Shown piece by piece: positions 18,195-25,617 of a stretch of DNA of 48,762 nucleotides. The number at the start of each line of letters is the position of its first letter. Positions within the stretch are counted from its first letter, which is position 1. Both the position numbers and the translations under genes were made by a program. The DNA lies in NCBI GenBank assembly GCA_020442165.1, contig JAGRKV010000083.1, positions 1 through 48,762 of the forward strand, given 5' to 3'. Origin of the DNA: Hyphomicrobiaceae bacterium (GTDB taxonomy: Bacteria > Pseudomonadota > Alphaproteobacteria > Rhizobiales > Hyphomicrobiaceae). The notes under the pieces were generated by a model. The model made no database searches and was not told where the DNA came from. It saw only the letters and a list, made by a program, of their open reading frames with translations.

Positions 18195-18797
18195 ATGAGT
18201 GCGGCAAATACAACTCGTGGGGCGTCCGGCGGGTTTGACCTCTGGTCCGGGTTAGGGCGCCTGGAGGCCGAACTTCGCAGCGGCGGCGGGCGGGGGGCGG
18301 CGCCCGTGGAGCGGTGGAATCCGCCCTATTGCGGCGACATCGGCCTCGCCATCGGCCGGGATGGAACATGGTTCTACAGGGGCAGCGCGATCGGGCGGAT
18401 GCCGATGGTCAAGTTGTTCGCGTCCGTGCTGCGGCGAGACGACGACGGCCGGCACTACCTCGTGACACCTGTGGAGAAAGTCGACGTCAGCGTGGAAGAC
18501 GCGCCTTTTGTAGCGGTTGAGATGGAAGTTCTGGCGCAAGGGCGAGACCAGACGATCGTCGTGCGCACGAATGTCGATGACGTCGTCAGGATTGGCGATG
18601 CGCATCCCATGCGCTTCGTTTGCGACGAGGCAGGTGGTTTCAAACCCTATGTGCGGGTGCGCGGGCGACTTGATGCGCTGTTTTCTCGCTCACTCGCCTA
18701 TGACCTGGCGCAGCTCTTCTCAGCCGACGCAACTGGGCGTGCCGGCATCTGGAGTGGGGGCACGTTTTACGAGTTGGATGGGCCCGAGCTCGCATGA
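18195..18797 (+). CDS. DUF1285 family protein
   Basis: A 200-residue protein matching DUF1285. Conserved pieces are ERWNPPYCGDIGLAIGRDG, TWFYRGSAIGRMPMVKLFAS, VLRRDDDGRHYLVTPVEK, VDVSVEDAPFVAVEM, and GGFKPYVRVRGRLDALFSR. In alphaproteobacteria this gene often sits next to the MoxR-DUF58-DUF4159 cluster, as here in divergent orientation. The domain is thought to bind a small ligand or protein; its role is unknown. The ATG at 18195 is preferred as the start because homologous sequence begins shortly after it. Confidence 0.92.
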   Translation: MSAANTTRGASGGFDLWSGLGRLEAELRSGGGRGAAPVERWNPPYCGDIGLAIGRDGTWFYRGSAIGRMPMVKLFASVLRRDDDGRHYLVTPVEKVDVSVEDAPFVAVEMEVLAQGRDQTIVVRTNVDDVVRIGDAHPMRFVCDEAGGFKPYVRVRGRLDALFSRSLAYDLAQLFSADATGRAGIWSGGTFYELDGPELA

Positions 18798-18860
18798 ACA
18801 GGGCAGCGCAACATCGCGCAGCATTCGTCCGCGCCGCTCAACTCGGCTCGCAGATGTTTG

Positions 18861-19130
18861 TCAATTGAGAGCGAAGCTCGCGTCTGCCAGCTTCAACTCG
18901 GCCGGGCCAATGAGGCTGCGGTGATTGACCGTGACCTTGAAGAGAGCACCGTCCAGGTGCGCCTCCCAGAAATCCAGGAAGCCTTTGAGGCGCGGGAAGC
19001 GCGGATGGAGATCGTATTCCTGCCAGATGAAGCTTTGCAGGAGTGATGGGTGGTCGGGGAGGCGGTAGAGGATTTCTGCCGTTGTCAGGCTGTAGCCCTC
19101 AAGCATCGCTGCAAAGTCCGTCTTGGCCAT
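18861..19130 (-). CDS. usg: Usg-family protein
   Basis: An 89-residue protein recognised as Usg, first named in Caulobacter for its position near trpF. Characteristic segments are EGYSLTTAEILYRLPDHP, LLQSFIWQEYDLHPRFPRLKGFLDFW, and AHLDGALFKVTVNHRSLIGPAE. Its biochemical function is not established and a link to tryptophan synthesis is only by name. It lies alone here on the minus strand, converging with DUF1285, with 63 bases between stop codons. The ATG at 19130 follows AGGAGG, giving high confidence in the start. Confidence 0.95.
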   Translation of the reverse strand: MAKTDFAAMLEGYSLTTAEILYRLPDHPSLLQSFIWQEYDLHPRFPRLKGFLDFWEAHLDGALFKVTVNHRSLIGPAELKLADASFALN

Positions 19131-19452
19131 CAGACCTCCTCGTCTCGAACGGGTTCAAGGATCGAGCCGGGGCAACGGGGCGTGCCGAGTTGCCCTCGGT
19201 TCACGGGTCTTTCCAGATTGCCTTCGATTCTTTTGCAAATCCATAATTAATCGCGGAATCATATGTTTAGCAGCATGACTCGAGGAGTGCTGCCAAGGTT
19301 TTTGGGCGTGCGGTCTGCGTCACGATTTGAATTGCGTGCTGCGTCACGGCTGATGTGCTGGCGCCATGTGAACCGGCACTGGAAGGCAATTGACGTTTGA
19401 TGAGAGTGGCGCTCAACCCCTGCTGCGCGGGATTGAGCGCCTGTGTTTGCAA
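19131..19452. other. Intergenic region between usg and the micro-exported genes
   Basis: About 320 bases. It must hold the promoter of usg (minus strand) close to 19140-19270. The stretch 19230-19270 is AT-richer. At 19408-19441 there is a hairpin described separately. No convincing gene is seen; a minus-strand frame from 19452 has no ribosome binding site and atypical composition. Confidence 0.5.
19408..19441 (-). terminator. Hairpin downstream of the micro-exported genes
   Basis: A 9-bp stem, GGCGCTCAA with TTGAGCGCC, extended by CCC/GGG pairing, lies 12 bases after the stop codon of the 47-residue gene. No run of T follows in the direction of transcription, so it may end or protect the transcript rather than act as a classical intrinsic terminator. 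Confidence 0.45.
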
Positions 19453-19596
19453 TCAGTGGCCGAGAATACCGCCGGTCGTCACGATTGAGCCCGTGCTTGC
19501 CAGGGTGTCCAGCAGCTTGTCGGAGTTGGCGCTTGCGGTTGCGGCACCGGCCGAGAGGGCGATCACTACTGCGGCGACCTTGATGAGCGAGTTCAT
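19453..19596 (-). CDS. Very small exported protein (47 residues)
   Basis: A 47-residue frame: MNSLIKVAAVVIALSAGAAT starts a typical signal peptide, with SASANSD at the likely cleavage site near residue 23. The mature part is only about 24 residues, DKLLDTLASTGSIVTTGGIL, followed by a Gly-His end. The start codon is preceded by GAAAGGAA with eight bases of spacing. It is the downstream partner of the 50-residue gene, about 100 bases away on the same strand. Similar tiny exported proteins of unknown role occur in this order. The size makes the call tentative, but signal peptide and ribosome site together are good evidence. Confidence 0.65.
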   Translation of the reverse strand: MNSLIKVAAVVIALSAGAATASANSDKLLDTLASTGSIVTTGGILGH

Positions 19597-19694
19597 TGAT
19601 TGGTTCCTTTCAGATTTGGCTTAAAGCGTTTCGGATTTGTCGGCCCTGTCTGCGAATGCGTTTGCTGCTGTTGGGCCGAACTATTGCGATGAGA

Positions 19695-19847
19695 TCAGCT
19701 GCCCTGCTTGATGAGCTGGTTGATGAATTCGCAGGTGGCCATGTCTGACGTGCAAGCATTGCCCTTGGCTTCGTATGCGCTGGCGGCGCTGGCTGCGAAT
19801 GTGGCGACGGTGATGGCGAGGATGGTGGAGAGAATTGCGTTCTTCAT
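19695..19847 (-). CDS. Very small exported protein with two cysteines (50 residues)
   Basis: A 50-residue frame: MKNAILSTILAITVATFAAS begins a clear signal peptide, with ASAASA|YEAKGN the probable cleavage site near residue 24. The mature part, about 26 residues, has two cysteines nine residues apart (Cys32 and Cys39 region, in NACTSDMATCEF) that could form a loop, and ends INQLIKQGS. AAGGAATG provides a ribosome site seven bases before the ATG. It lies upstream of the 47-residue gene with a matching layout, so the two look like a tandem pair of secreted peptides. No function is assigned. Confidence 0.7.
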   Translation of the reverse strand: MKNAILSTILAITVATFAASAASAYEAKGNACTSDMATCEFINQLIKQGS

Positions 19848-19851
19848 GGTT

Positions 19852-19923
19852 TCATTCCTTCATTTGCATGTTTTGGATTTCGACGTATTGGCTTTTCATT
19901 TCGGTTCCGTGGATCGGTTTCAT
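19852..19923 (-). CDS. Possible 23-codon leader reading frame upstream of the micro-exported genes
   Basis: An ATG at 19923 opens a 23-codon frame (MKPIHGTEMKSQ, then YVEIQNMQMKE) whose TGA at 19852-19854 ends four bases before the start of the 50-residue gene. Its stop overlaps that gene's ribosome binding region. It could be a leader that couples or controls translation. The upstream ribosome site is weak (GGACGA), so it may be chance. Confidence 0.3.
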   Translation of the reverse strand: MKPIHGTEMKSQYVEIQNMQMKE

Positions 19924-20415
19924 TTCGTCCGGCCCGGTAAATTCAATCTAGTTGGCGGCGTTTCGGATTTGAAATGAACTGATGATCGCGTGTCATCAAA
20001 GGCGATCGCCATATCCGTGACAGCGACGTGACAATGCGAGATCAGAAGGATCTCGATCACGCGGCATGTGAACACAGAACGGGCCGTGGTTTCGGGGCTC
20101 AACGCTGGTTCGCGATGTCGTGCTTCACGCGGATCTCGAGGCGGCGTGAAGAGGCTGCGCTTCAATCAATGGATGTTTGAGCAAAGAAATCTGTGGGGCT
20201 CGGCGAGTTGTGCGGTGGAGCCGTTTAGCCTTGGGGCGCACTTTCGTGGCGGTGCGCGCTGCGCGCGATGCCGAGGCCACGTCTTGCCGGGGCCTAACCT
20301 TGCGGCGATGCCGAGTATCCCTTCGGGGCAGGCCTTAGCTTTGCATTAATGTTTCGCGTGTTTGATCGGGGAAGTCCTATGTTGTTCAGTTGCGTTGTTG
20401 AAAGGCGTACCCCCG
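19924..20415. other. Intergenic region with a candidate structured RNA
   Basis: About 490 bases between the micro-exported genes and the lipoprotein gene. The frame from 20068 to 20349 on the plus strand is of atypical composition and is not accepted. The region from about 20191 to 20340 is strongly self-complementary and is listed as a candidate RNA. The first half should contain the promoter for the micro-exported genes. Confidence 0.5.
20190..20340 (+). ncRNA. Candidate structured RNA, 6S-like in outline (strand uncertain)
   Basis: Long-range pairing closes the region: CTCGGC at 20199-20204 with GCCGAG at 20310-20315, flanked by GGGG (20195-20198) and CCC (20319-20321). An inner block GTTTAGCC (20223-20230) can pair imperfectly with GGCCTAAC (20291-20298). 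An apical stem CGTGGC (20245-20250) with GCCACG (20276-20281) is topped by a GC-rich helix. The 11-base motif GCGATGCCGAG occurs twice, 40 bases apart (20265 and 20305). A closing stem, an open middle and a terminal hairpin over roughly 150 bases resemble 6S RNA in outline. Match to the 6S family is not proved and the transcribed strand is inferred. Confidence 0.3.
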
Positions 20416-20877
20416 ATGACCGGTTTGCGTATTCGCGTGCCGCTAGCGGAGAACATTAGTCGCAGCACTGCGCCTAAGACGATCGCGCTTGCTTTGGCGC
20501 TGGTCCTTGCGGGTTGCTCCAGCCGCAACGATAGCTATGCGACGGCGGCCGATCCGCGCGTCGCTGCCCCTCCCCGCTATGAAGGCAGAACAGCGGTAGC
20601 GGTTGCACCAGAGCAGGAGATGGAGGCGGATGGGCTGCCAGCACAGCGCCCGCCGTTAATGTCGCGCAACAAGCGGGCCGTTGACCCTTCAGAGCCATTC
20701 AGTCCCAACTATGGTGCTCCCGCGCAATCGGCGATGTCCAACAAGACGGCTGACGCATTGCCGCCTGAGCGAGAAACGGACAGGGCTCGTGTCATGGCCG
20801 TATCGGTACGCGATCTGCCCGACGACCTGCCGCCTGACTTTCGCGAAAGACTTATCGTGGTAAACGGGCTGCGGTGA
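20416..20877 (+). CDS. Lipoprotein of unknown function
   Basis: A 153-residue protein beginning MTGLRIRVPLAENIS with an N-terminal basic part, a hydrophobic core TIALALALVLAGC and a lipobox LAGC (Cys at about residue 34). The Cys would be the lipidated first residue of the mature protein. The mature chain is Pro/Ala/Arg-rich and likely disordered up to about residue 120, then ends with DLPDDLPPDFRERLIVVNG. No known domain is seen. The ATG at 20416 is preferred over a TTG at 20362 because it places the signal sequence near the start. It stands alone, with 318 bases before the next gene. Confidence 0.72.
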   Translation: MTGLRIRVPLAENISRSTAPKTIALALALVLAGCSSRNDSYATAADPRVAAPPRYEGRTAVAVAPEQEMEADGLPAQRPPLMSRNKRAVDPSEPFSPNYGAPAQSAMSNKTADALPPERETDRARVMAVSVRDLPDDLPPDFRERLIVVNGLR

Positions 20878-21195
20878 AGCCGATCGCGGTTTTGTCAGTG
20901 TTAATGCAACGGGAAGTGATGTCGGCTTTTGCATAGATCTGATCGTGCGATCGCGCTTGAAAAGCGTGCCGATGGCGTTTTTGCCCGCAAGACAAATGGA
21001 TCACAACTGACGCATGGAACTTCTACGCAGGTGAAGAAGTTTTTCGTCCGTCTGACAGCTTCTTGCTTGCCGTGGGTCAATTTCTGGTCTTGATCCGGCC
21101 TTAGTCTGTCGGTCATCGAACGGATGGAGCCCGTGGGTTCCGGGAGCCCGCGACAGACCCGTGCTACCCATCCTGACCAAAGAGGAGCACTCGTT
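20878..21195 (+). other. Intergenic region upstream of the Gly/Tyr-rich gene
   Basis: About 318 bases with no supported gene. A small GC-rich hairpin potential (TGGG with GCCC in CGTGGGTTCCGGGAGCCCGC near 21130) lies in the probable leader of the next gene. No recognised promoter is claimed. Confidence 0.4.
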
Positions 21196-21651
21196 ATGTT
21201 CAAATCGGCTATGCTTGCGGCTCTGACCGCGGGCGTCATGCTGGCACATGCTGCACCTGCATCCGTGGCCGCAGCGACGACAGGTGTGAAGTCCAATCCG
21301 GCAGCTCTTTCTGGCGGCATTGTCCATGTCCGCAGGGGCGGTCATGGAGGCGGCGGTGGCCGTGCCTTCAGAGGTGGTGGCGGCGGCGCCAAGTTTTATG
21401 GCGGCGGCGGCAGGCGCCACTTCAGTGGTGGTGGCCGGCATATCTACAAAGGCGGTAGCCATAGACGTTATGGCAGCCGGCGCGGCTGGCGATACGGCGG
21501 CATCTACTTCGCCGCCCCTGTCTATGGCTACGGCTATTACAATTCGTACTACGGTTCGAGCTGCCATTGGCTGAAGCGTAAGGCTCGGCGCACCGGCAGC
21601 CGTTATTGGTGGCGGCGCTACTATCGCTGCGTCGACCGCTACTATGATTGA
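21196..21651 (+). CDS. Exported Gly/Arg/Tyr-rich protein
   Basis: A 151-residue protein with a signal peptide (MFKSAMLAALTAGVMLAHAA, cleavage near AAPASVAAA). The mature part begins with a short linker, then is built of Gly/Arg/His repeats such as GGHGGGGGRAFRGGGGGAKF and GGGGRRHFSGGGRHIY. It ends with a Tyr-rich part (YGYGYYNSYYGS) and a basic, Cys-containing tail CHWLKRKARR, YYRCVDRYYD. The two cysteines near the end may pair. Proteins like this are common in Hyphomicrobiales; the function is not known, though a cell-surface or cell-wall role is usual for such composition. The ATG at 21196 follows AGAGGAG. Confidence 0.8.
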   Translation: MFKSAMLAALTAGVMLAHAAPASVAAATTGVKSNPAALSGGIVHVRRGGHGGGGGRAFRGGGGGAKFYGGGGRRHFSGGGRHIYKGGSHRRYGSRRGWRYGGIYFAAPVYGYGYYNSYYGSSCHWLKRKARRTGSRYWWRRYYRCVDRYYD

Positions 21652-21709
21652 GGGTGGTGATAGGTACGTAATGCGATGCTGGCGTTTAGCAGGCTAGCGG
21701 GTTAATTCA

Positions 21710-21737
21710 AAAGGGGCCGGCATCAGCTGGCCCCTTT
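21710..21737. terminator. Rho-independent terminator-type hairpin
   Basis: A nine-base perfect stem, AAAGGGGCC with GGCCCCTTT, around a ten-base loop. T-rich sequence in the 3' arm follows on plus, and the A-run of the 5' arm becomes T on minus. It lies 58 bases after the stop of the Gly/Tyr-rich gene and should end its transcript before the GNAT gene. Confidence 0.75.
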
Positions 21738-21784
21738 CTGCTTCCCGTGTTTGCAGGCCAAACCGCATCCGATATTGAGGAGAG

Positions 21785-22351
21785 ATGAAGCATCCCGAGA
21801 GCAGCATCAGTATGCGCCGCTGGAGCACGCTCGCCCATCGCGATGTGCTGGTGCCTGCTCTGGACAAAATCTTTTTTGAAGCGAGCAACACCAAGTCATT
21901 TGCCAGCGACGACATACGCGCTCAATTCAGGACGCGATGGCTTGGGCGGTACTTGTCGGATTTTCCTCAACTGGCGCACCTGCTGTTTGTACCCGCCGAT
22001 GCTGAACCGGAGAATCTGGGTGGCTACGTCATTGGCGAGCATTCCGATCCCGCGGCGACGGATCGCTACAATGACATCGGCTATTTCCATCTGCTGGCCG
22101 ATGTGAGCCCGCGCTATCCGGCGCATCTGCACATCAACTTGCGGGCGGATTTGCGGGGCAAGGGTTTGGGGAGCCGTCTCATCGAGAGCTTCATAGCCGA
22201 TGCCGCGGCGGCGGGTTGTCCAGGGGTGCATATCGTGACAGGCGCAAATTTGCGGAATGTTGGCTTCTATCTTCAAAACGGTTTTGGCGAGGTGAAGCGC
22301 TTTGACTGGAAGGGCAATGTATTGGTGATGCTGGGACGCCTAATTGGTTGA
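21785..22351 (+). CDS. GNAT-family N-acetyltransferase
   Basis: A 188-residue acetyltransferase. The acetyl-CoA-binding motif is clear in LHINLRADLRGKGLGSRLIESFI (about residues 115-137), with R-G-K-G-L-G as the Q/RxxGxG/A variant, and the C-terminal strand HIVTGANLRNVGFYLQNGFGEVKRF follows. The N-terminal part, with RTRWLGRYLSDFPQLAHLLFV, should form the acceptor site. The substrate cannot be deduced. The ATG at 21785 follows GAGGAGAG. It is separated from the upstream gene by a terminator and from the following ABC cassette by about 136 bases. Confidence 0.9.
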   Translation: MKHPESSISMRRWSTLAHRDVLVPALDKIFFEASNTKSFASDDIRAQFRTRWLGRYLSDFPQLAHLLFVPADAEPENLGGYVIGEHSDPAATDRYNDIGYFHLLADVSPRYPAHLHINLRADLRGKGLGSRLIESFIADAAAAGCPGVHIVTGANLRNVGFYLQNGFGEVKRFDWKGNVLVMLGRLIG

Positions 22352-22487
22352 AGCCGCCTTTTGAAGCTGACTGCAGCGTGGGGGTGAGCTTCCTGCCTGC
22401 GTTGCACCGTTGGGGATGGTCTGCCATAATTTGCCGAACGTCGGTGAAATCCGCGTCGTTTCAATAGGATCTTACTTTTTGCGGGAC

Positions 22488-23279
22488 ATGGGCGAGAGCG
22501 GCGCGAAGACAGAAGCATACCCTAGTGCGGGGCCAGGTGCGCACCGCTTTGCTGTGGAGTTGCGCCGTGTCAACAAGTGGTACGGCGAGTTTCACGTCTT
22601 GCGGGATATAGATCTTGCCGTTGAGAAGGGCGAGCGGATTGTCATCTGCGGCCCGTCCGGTTCAGGCAAGTCGACACTGATCCGATGCATCAACCGGCTT
22701 GAAGAGCACCAGTCCGGTCAGATCCTGGTGGAGGGCGAAGAACTCACCAGCGACCTGCGGCGGATCGAGAAGATCAGGTCGGAAGTCGGAATGGTGTTCC
22801 AGTCCTTCAACCTGTTTCCGCATCTGACGGTTCTCGACAACTTGTGTCTTGCGCCGCAATGGGTGCGCAAGCTTCCGCGCCGTGATGCAGAGGAGACCGC
22901 GATGCGCTATCTGGAGCGCGTGCGGATACCTGAGCAGGCTGGCAAATTTCCTGGACAACTTTCGGGCGGGCAGCAGCAGCGCGTTGCCATTGCCCGGGCG
23001 CTTTGCATGAACCCACGTATCATGCTGTTTGACGAGCCGACCTCGGCGCTCGATCCGGAGATGGTGAAAGAAGTGCTTGACGTCATGGCCGAGCTTGCCG
23101 AGCAAGGTATGACAATGCTCGTCGTCACCCATGAAATGGGGTTTGCGCGGGCCGTGGCGGATCGCGTCGTGTTCATGGACCAAGGTGAGATCGTTGAGGA
23201 TGCACCGCCTAAGGCATTTTTTGGCAATCCGCGTTCGGAGCGGACGCGCCTCTTCCTCGCCCAGATCCTCGATCACTGA
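22488..23279 (+). CDS. aapP: Amino-acid ABC transporter ATP-binding protein (AapP/BztD/GlnQ type)
   Basis: A 263-residue ATPase of the polar amino-acid transporter family. Motifs in order are Walker A GPSGSGKST, Q-loop GMVFQSFNLFPHLTVLDNL, signature LSGGQQQRVAIARAL, Walker B IMLFDEPTSALDPEMV, and the H-loop VVTHEMG. The chosen ATG at 22488 begins a short extension before the conserved VELRRVNKWYGEFHVL; longer frames upstream are not supported. It is the first gene of the cassette, whereas in Rhizobium aap operons the ATPase comes last. It powers uptake of amino acids with the two permeases downstream. Confidence 0.93.
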   Translation: MGESGAKTEAYPSAGPGAHRFAVELRRVNKWYGEFHVLRDIDLAVEKGERIVICGPSGSGKSTLIRCINRLEEHQSGQILVEGEELTSDLRRIEKIRSEVGMVFQSFNLFPHLTVLDNLCLAPQWVRKLPRRDAEETAMRYLERVRIPEQAGKFPGQLSGGQQQRVAIARALCMNPRIMLFDEPTSALDPEMVKEVLDVMAELAEQGMTMLVVTHEMGFARAVADRVVFMDQGEIVEDAPPKAFFGNPRSERTRLFLAQILDH

Positions 23280-23363
23280 GCGACTGGCACCGTAATTTTC
23301 TCGAAGCCTGTGGGGCGGCCAGCTCCGCCCGCACGGCCCATGCAATGATTGGGAGTGAACACC

Positions 23364-24392
23364 ATGACATCAGTGCTCAGGATCGGTTCCGGTCTGGCAA
23401 TGGCACTCGTTGCGATGTTGCCAGCAACGGGCGCCGACGCGCAGGGCACACTGCAAAAGGTGAAGGACCGCGGCCAGCTGGCGTGCGGGGTGAATACAGG
23501 TATCGCGGGCTTCAGCGCGCCAGACGACAAGGGCAATTGGGCGGGAATAGATGTCGACCTGTGCCGTGCCATCGCCGCCGCGATCTTCAATGACAGCAGC
23601 AAGGTCAAGTTCGTGCCGCTGACGGCAAAGGAACGGTTCACGGCACTGCAATCTGGCGAGATCGATGTGCTTTCGCGCAATACGACTTGGACGATGAGCC
23701 GCGATACCTCTGCGGGCATGAACTTCGCGGGCATCAACTATTTTGATGGCCAGGGCTTCATGGTGAACACGGCACTTAACGTCAAATCCGCAAAGGAGCT
23801 GTCGGGCGCGAGTATCTGCGTGCAGACGGGCACGACAACTGAACTCAACGTCGCCGACTACTTCCGCCAGACCGGCATGACCTACAAGCCGGTGGTGTTC
23901 GAAAAGCTGCCCGAGACGATTGCCGCCTACAACGCGGGCCGCTGTGATGTGTTCACGTCGGATGCCTCGCAGCTTTATGCAACGCGCCTGACGCTCGGCA
24001 ATCCCGCTGACCACATCGTGCTGCCGGAGATCATTTCCAAGGAGCCGCTGGGGCCCGCAGTGAGGCAGGGCGACGCGCAATGGGGCAACATCGTCCGGTG
24101 GACCTATTTTGCACTCGTCAATGCGGAGGAACTGGGCGTCACCTCGCAAAACCTCGATCAAATGCTTGAATCCAACAATCCGGAGATTCGCCGTCTGCTT
24201 GGCAAGGAGGGCGAGTTCGGTGTCGGTATCGGGCTTGGCAACGACTGGGCCTATCAAGCGATCAAGGCGGTTGGCAATTACGGGGAATCGTTCGACCGCA
24301 ATCTCGGCGAGGGATCGCGCTTGAAAATCTCTCGCGGCCAGAACGCGCTTTGGCGCGATGGCGGTCTGCAATACGCGCCACCGATCCGCTGA
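23364..24392 (+). CDS. aapJ: General L-amino acid ABC transporter, periplasmic binding protein (AapJ type)
   Basis: A 342-residue solute-binding protein. Residues 1-26 are a signal peptide (LAMALVAMLPATGADAQ). Then the family-3 binding-protein pattern follows: LQKVKDRGQLACGVNTGIAGFSAPD, GNWAGIDVDLCRAIAAAIF, AKERFTALQSGEIDVLSRNTTWTMSRD and GQGFMVN. The C-terminal part includes YNAGRCDVFTSDASQLYATR. It delivers polar amino acids to the permease pair encoded next. The ATG at 23364 has GGGAG eight bases upstream, better than an upstream TTG at 23349. It lies 84 bases after aapP. Confidence 0.95.
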   Translation: MTSVLRIGSGLAMALVAMLPATGADAQGTLQKVKDRGQLACGVNTGIAGFSAPDDKGNWAGIDVDLCRAIAAAIFNDSSKVKFVPLTAKERFTALQSGEIDVLSRNTTWTMSRDTSAGMNFAGINYFDGQGFMVNTALNVKSAKELSGASICVQTGTTTELNVADYFRQTGMTYKPVVFEKLPETIAAYNAGRCDVFTSDASQLYATRLTLGNPADHIVLPEIISKEPLGPAVRQGDAQWGNIVRWTYFALVNAEELGVTSQNLDQMLESNNPEIRRLLGKEGEFGVGIGLGNDWAYQAIKAVGNYGESFDRNLGEGSRLKISRGQNALWRDGGLQYAPPIR

Positions 24393-24409
24393 CGCAAGGC
24401 GGTTGGGCA

Positions 24410-25615
24410 ATGGTGGGCGATGGTGAGCGCCGGATCAGCCGGGGTGGATTTAGCGGGGGGATCCGCAACCTCGCCTATGATCCCGCCGCGCGTGGCATAG
24501 CCCTTCAGATATTGCTTGTCCTTGCTATCGCGGCGATCGGCTTGGAGATTGTCTCCAACGCGGTCAGCAACCTGGCGCGGCAGGGCATCACCTCCGGCTT
24601 CGGGTTCTTGAACCATACGTCCGGCTTCGACATCTCTCAGAAGCTCATTGCGTATGCCAACACGTCCACTTATGCGCGCGCGTTCTGGGTCGGGCTGCTC
24701 AACACGCTGCTGGTGGCCGCGCTGGGCATAATGCTGTCGACTGTGATCGGTTTCGCGGTCGGGATCGCGCGGCTGTCGTCGAACTGGCTCATTGCGCGGC
24801 TCGCCGGTCTCTACGTGGAGGTGCTTCGCAACATTCCGCCGCTGCTGATGTTGTTTGCTTTCTACTTCGCCGTCCTTAAGGCGCTGCCAGCACCGCGCGA
24901 AAGTATCGTTCTGCCGCTGTCGAGCTACCTCAACGTGCGCGGTCTCACGGTGCCCAAACCCATGCTCGAAGCTGGCGCGGGTTATGTCGGAATTGCTTTT
25001 GTTTTGGCGCTGGTGTTGGCCGCTATTATCGCTGGGTGGGCGCGCCGCCTGCAGCTGGCGACCGGCAAAACCTTTCCCACACTTTGGACCGGCATGGCGT
25101 TGATTGTATTTCTGCCCGCGATCGCCTTTTTCGCCGCCGGCCAGCCTGTTCAGTTCGATACGCCGCAACTGGGCCGTTTCAATGTCATGGGCGGGTTGAC
25201 GTTGCTGCCCGAGCTCGTGGCTTTGACATTGGGGCTGTCTCTTTACACAGCGGCATTCATTGCCGAAATCGTACGTTCGGGAATAGTCGGCGTTCCGAAG
25301 GGGCAGAAGGAAGCGTCGGCTGCGCTGGGATTGAACGAGAGACAGACGATGCGGCTGGTGGTTATCCCGCAAGCGATGCGCATCATCATTCCGCCGCTCA
25401 CCAACCAGTATCTCAACCTGACGAAAAATTCTTCGCTGGCGGTGGCGATCGGTTATCCGGATCTGGTGTCGGTGTTCGCTGGCACGGTTCTCAATCAGAC
25501 GAACCAGGCGATCGAAGTCATCGTCATCGTGATGGCCGTTTATCTCTTCATCTCGGTCGTGACGTCGCTGCTGATGAACTGGTTCAATGCGCGCATGGCG
25601 CTGGTCGAGCGATAA
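24410..25615 (+). CDS. aapQ: General L-amino acid ABC transporter, permease (AapQ type)
   Basis: A 401-residue inner-membrane permease of the HisMQ type. A first helix near residue 40 is followed by the ABC-permease domain, which includes YARAFWVGLLNTLLVAALGI, and the coupling-loop motif is seen in EIVRSGIVGVPKGQKEASAALGL (EAA loop), with VIPQAMRIIIPPLTNQYLNL after it. A long internal loop between residues about 175 and 260 is typical of AapQ. The start at 24410 lies 17 bases after the aapJ stop. The protein forms the translocation channel with AapM. Confidence 0.95.
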   Translation: MVGDGERRISRGGFSGGIRNLAYDPAARGIALQILLVLAIAAIGLEIVSNAVSNLARQGITSGFGFLNHTSGFDISQKLIAYANTSTYARAFWVGLLNTLLVAALGIMLSTVIGFAVGIARLSSNWLIARLAGLYVEVLRNIPPLLMLFAFYFAVLKALPAPRESIVLPLSSYLNVRGLTVPKPMLEAGAGYVGIAFVLALVLAAIIAGWARRLQLATGKTFPTLWTGMALIVFLPAIAFFAAGQPVQFDTPQLGRFNVMGGLTLLPELVALTLGLSLYTAAFIAEIVRSGIVGVPKGQKEASAALGLNERQTMRLVVIPQAMRIIIPPLTNQYLNLTKNSSLAVAIGYPDLVSVFAGTVLNQTNQAIEVIVIVMAVYLFISVVTSLLMNWFNARMALVER

Positions 25616-25617
25616 GC

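Noticed and set aside
20068..20349. 93-codon plus-strand frame over the candidate RNA
   Set aside because: No ribosome site, atypical composition with many Arg and Cys, and the DNA is self-complementary.
23370..24410. 346-codon minus-strand frame
   Set aside because: Antisense to AapJ.
24278..25372. 364-codon minus-strand frame
   Set aside because: Antisense to AapQ; rich in Arg/Gln, as expected of shadows.
25036..25617. N-terminal extension of aapM into aapQ
   Set aside because: It reads aapQ in another frame; the ATG at 25618 is two bases after the aapQ stop and begins the conserved sequence.
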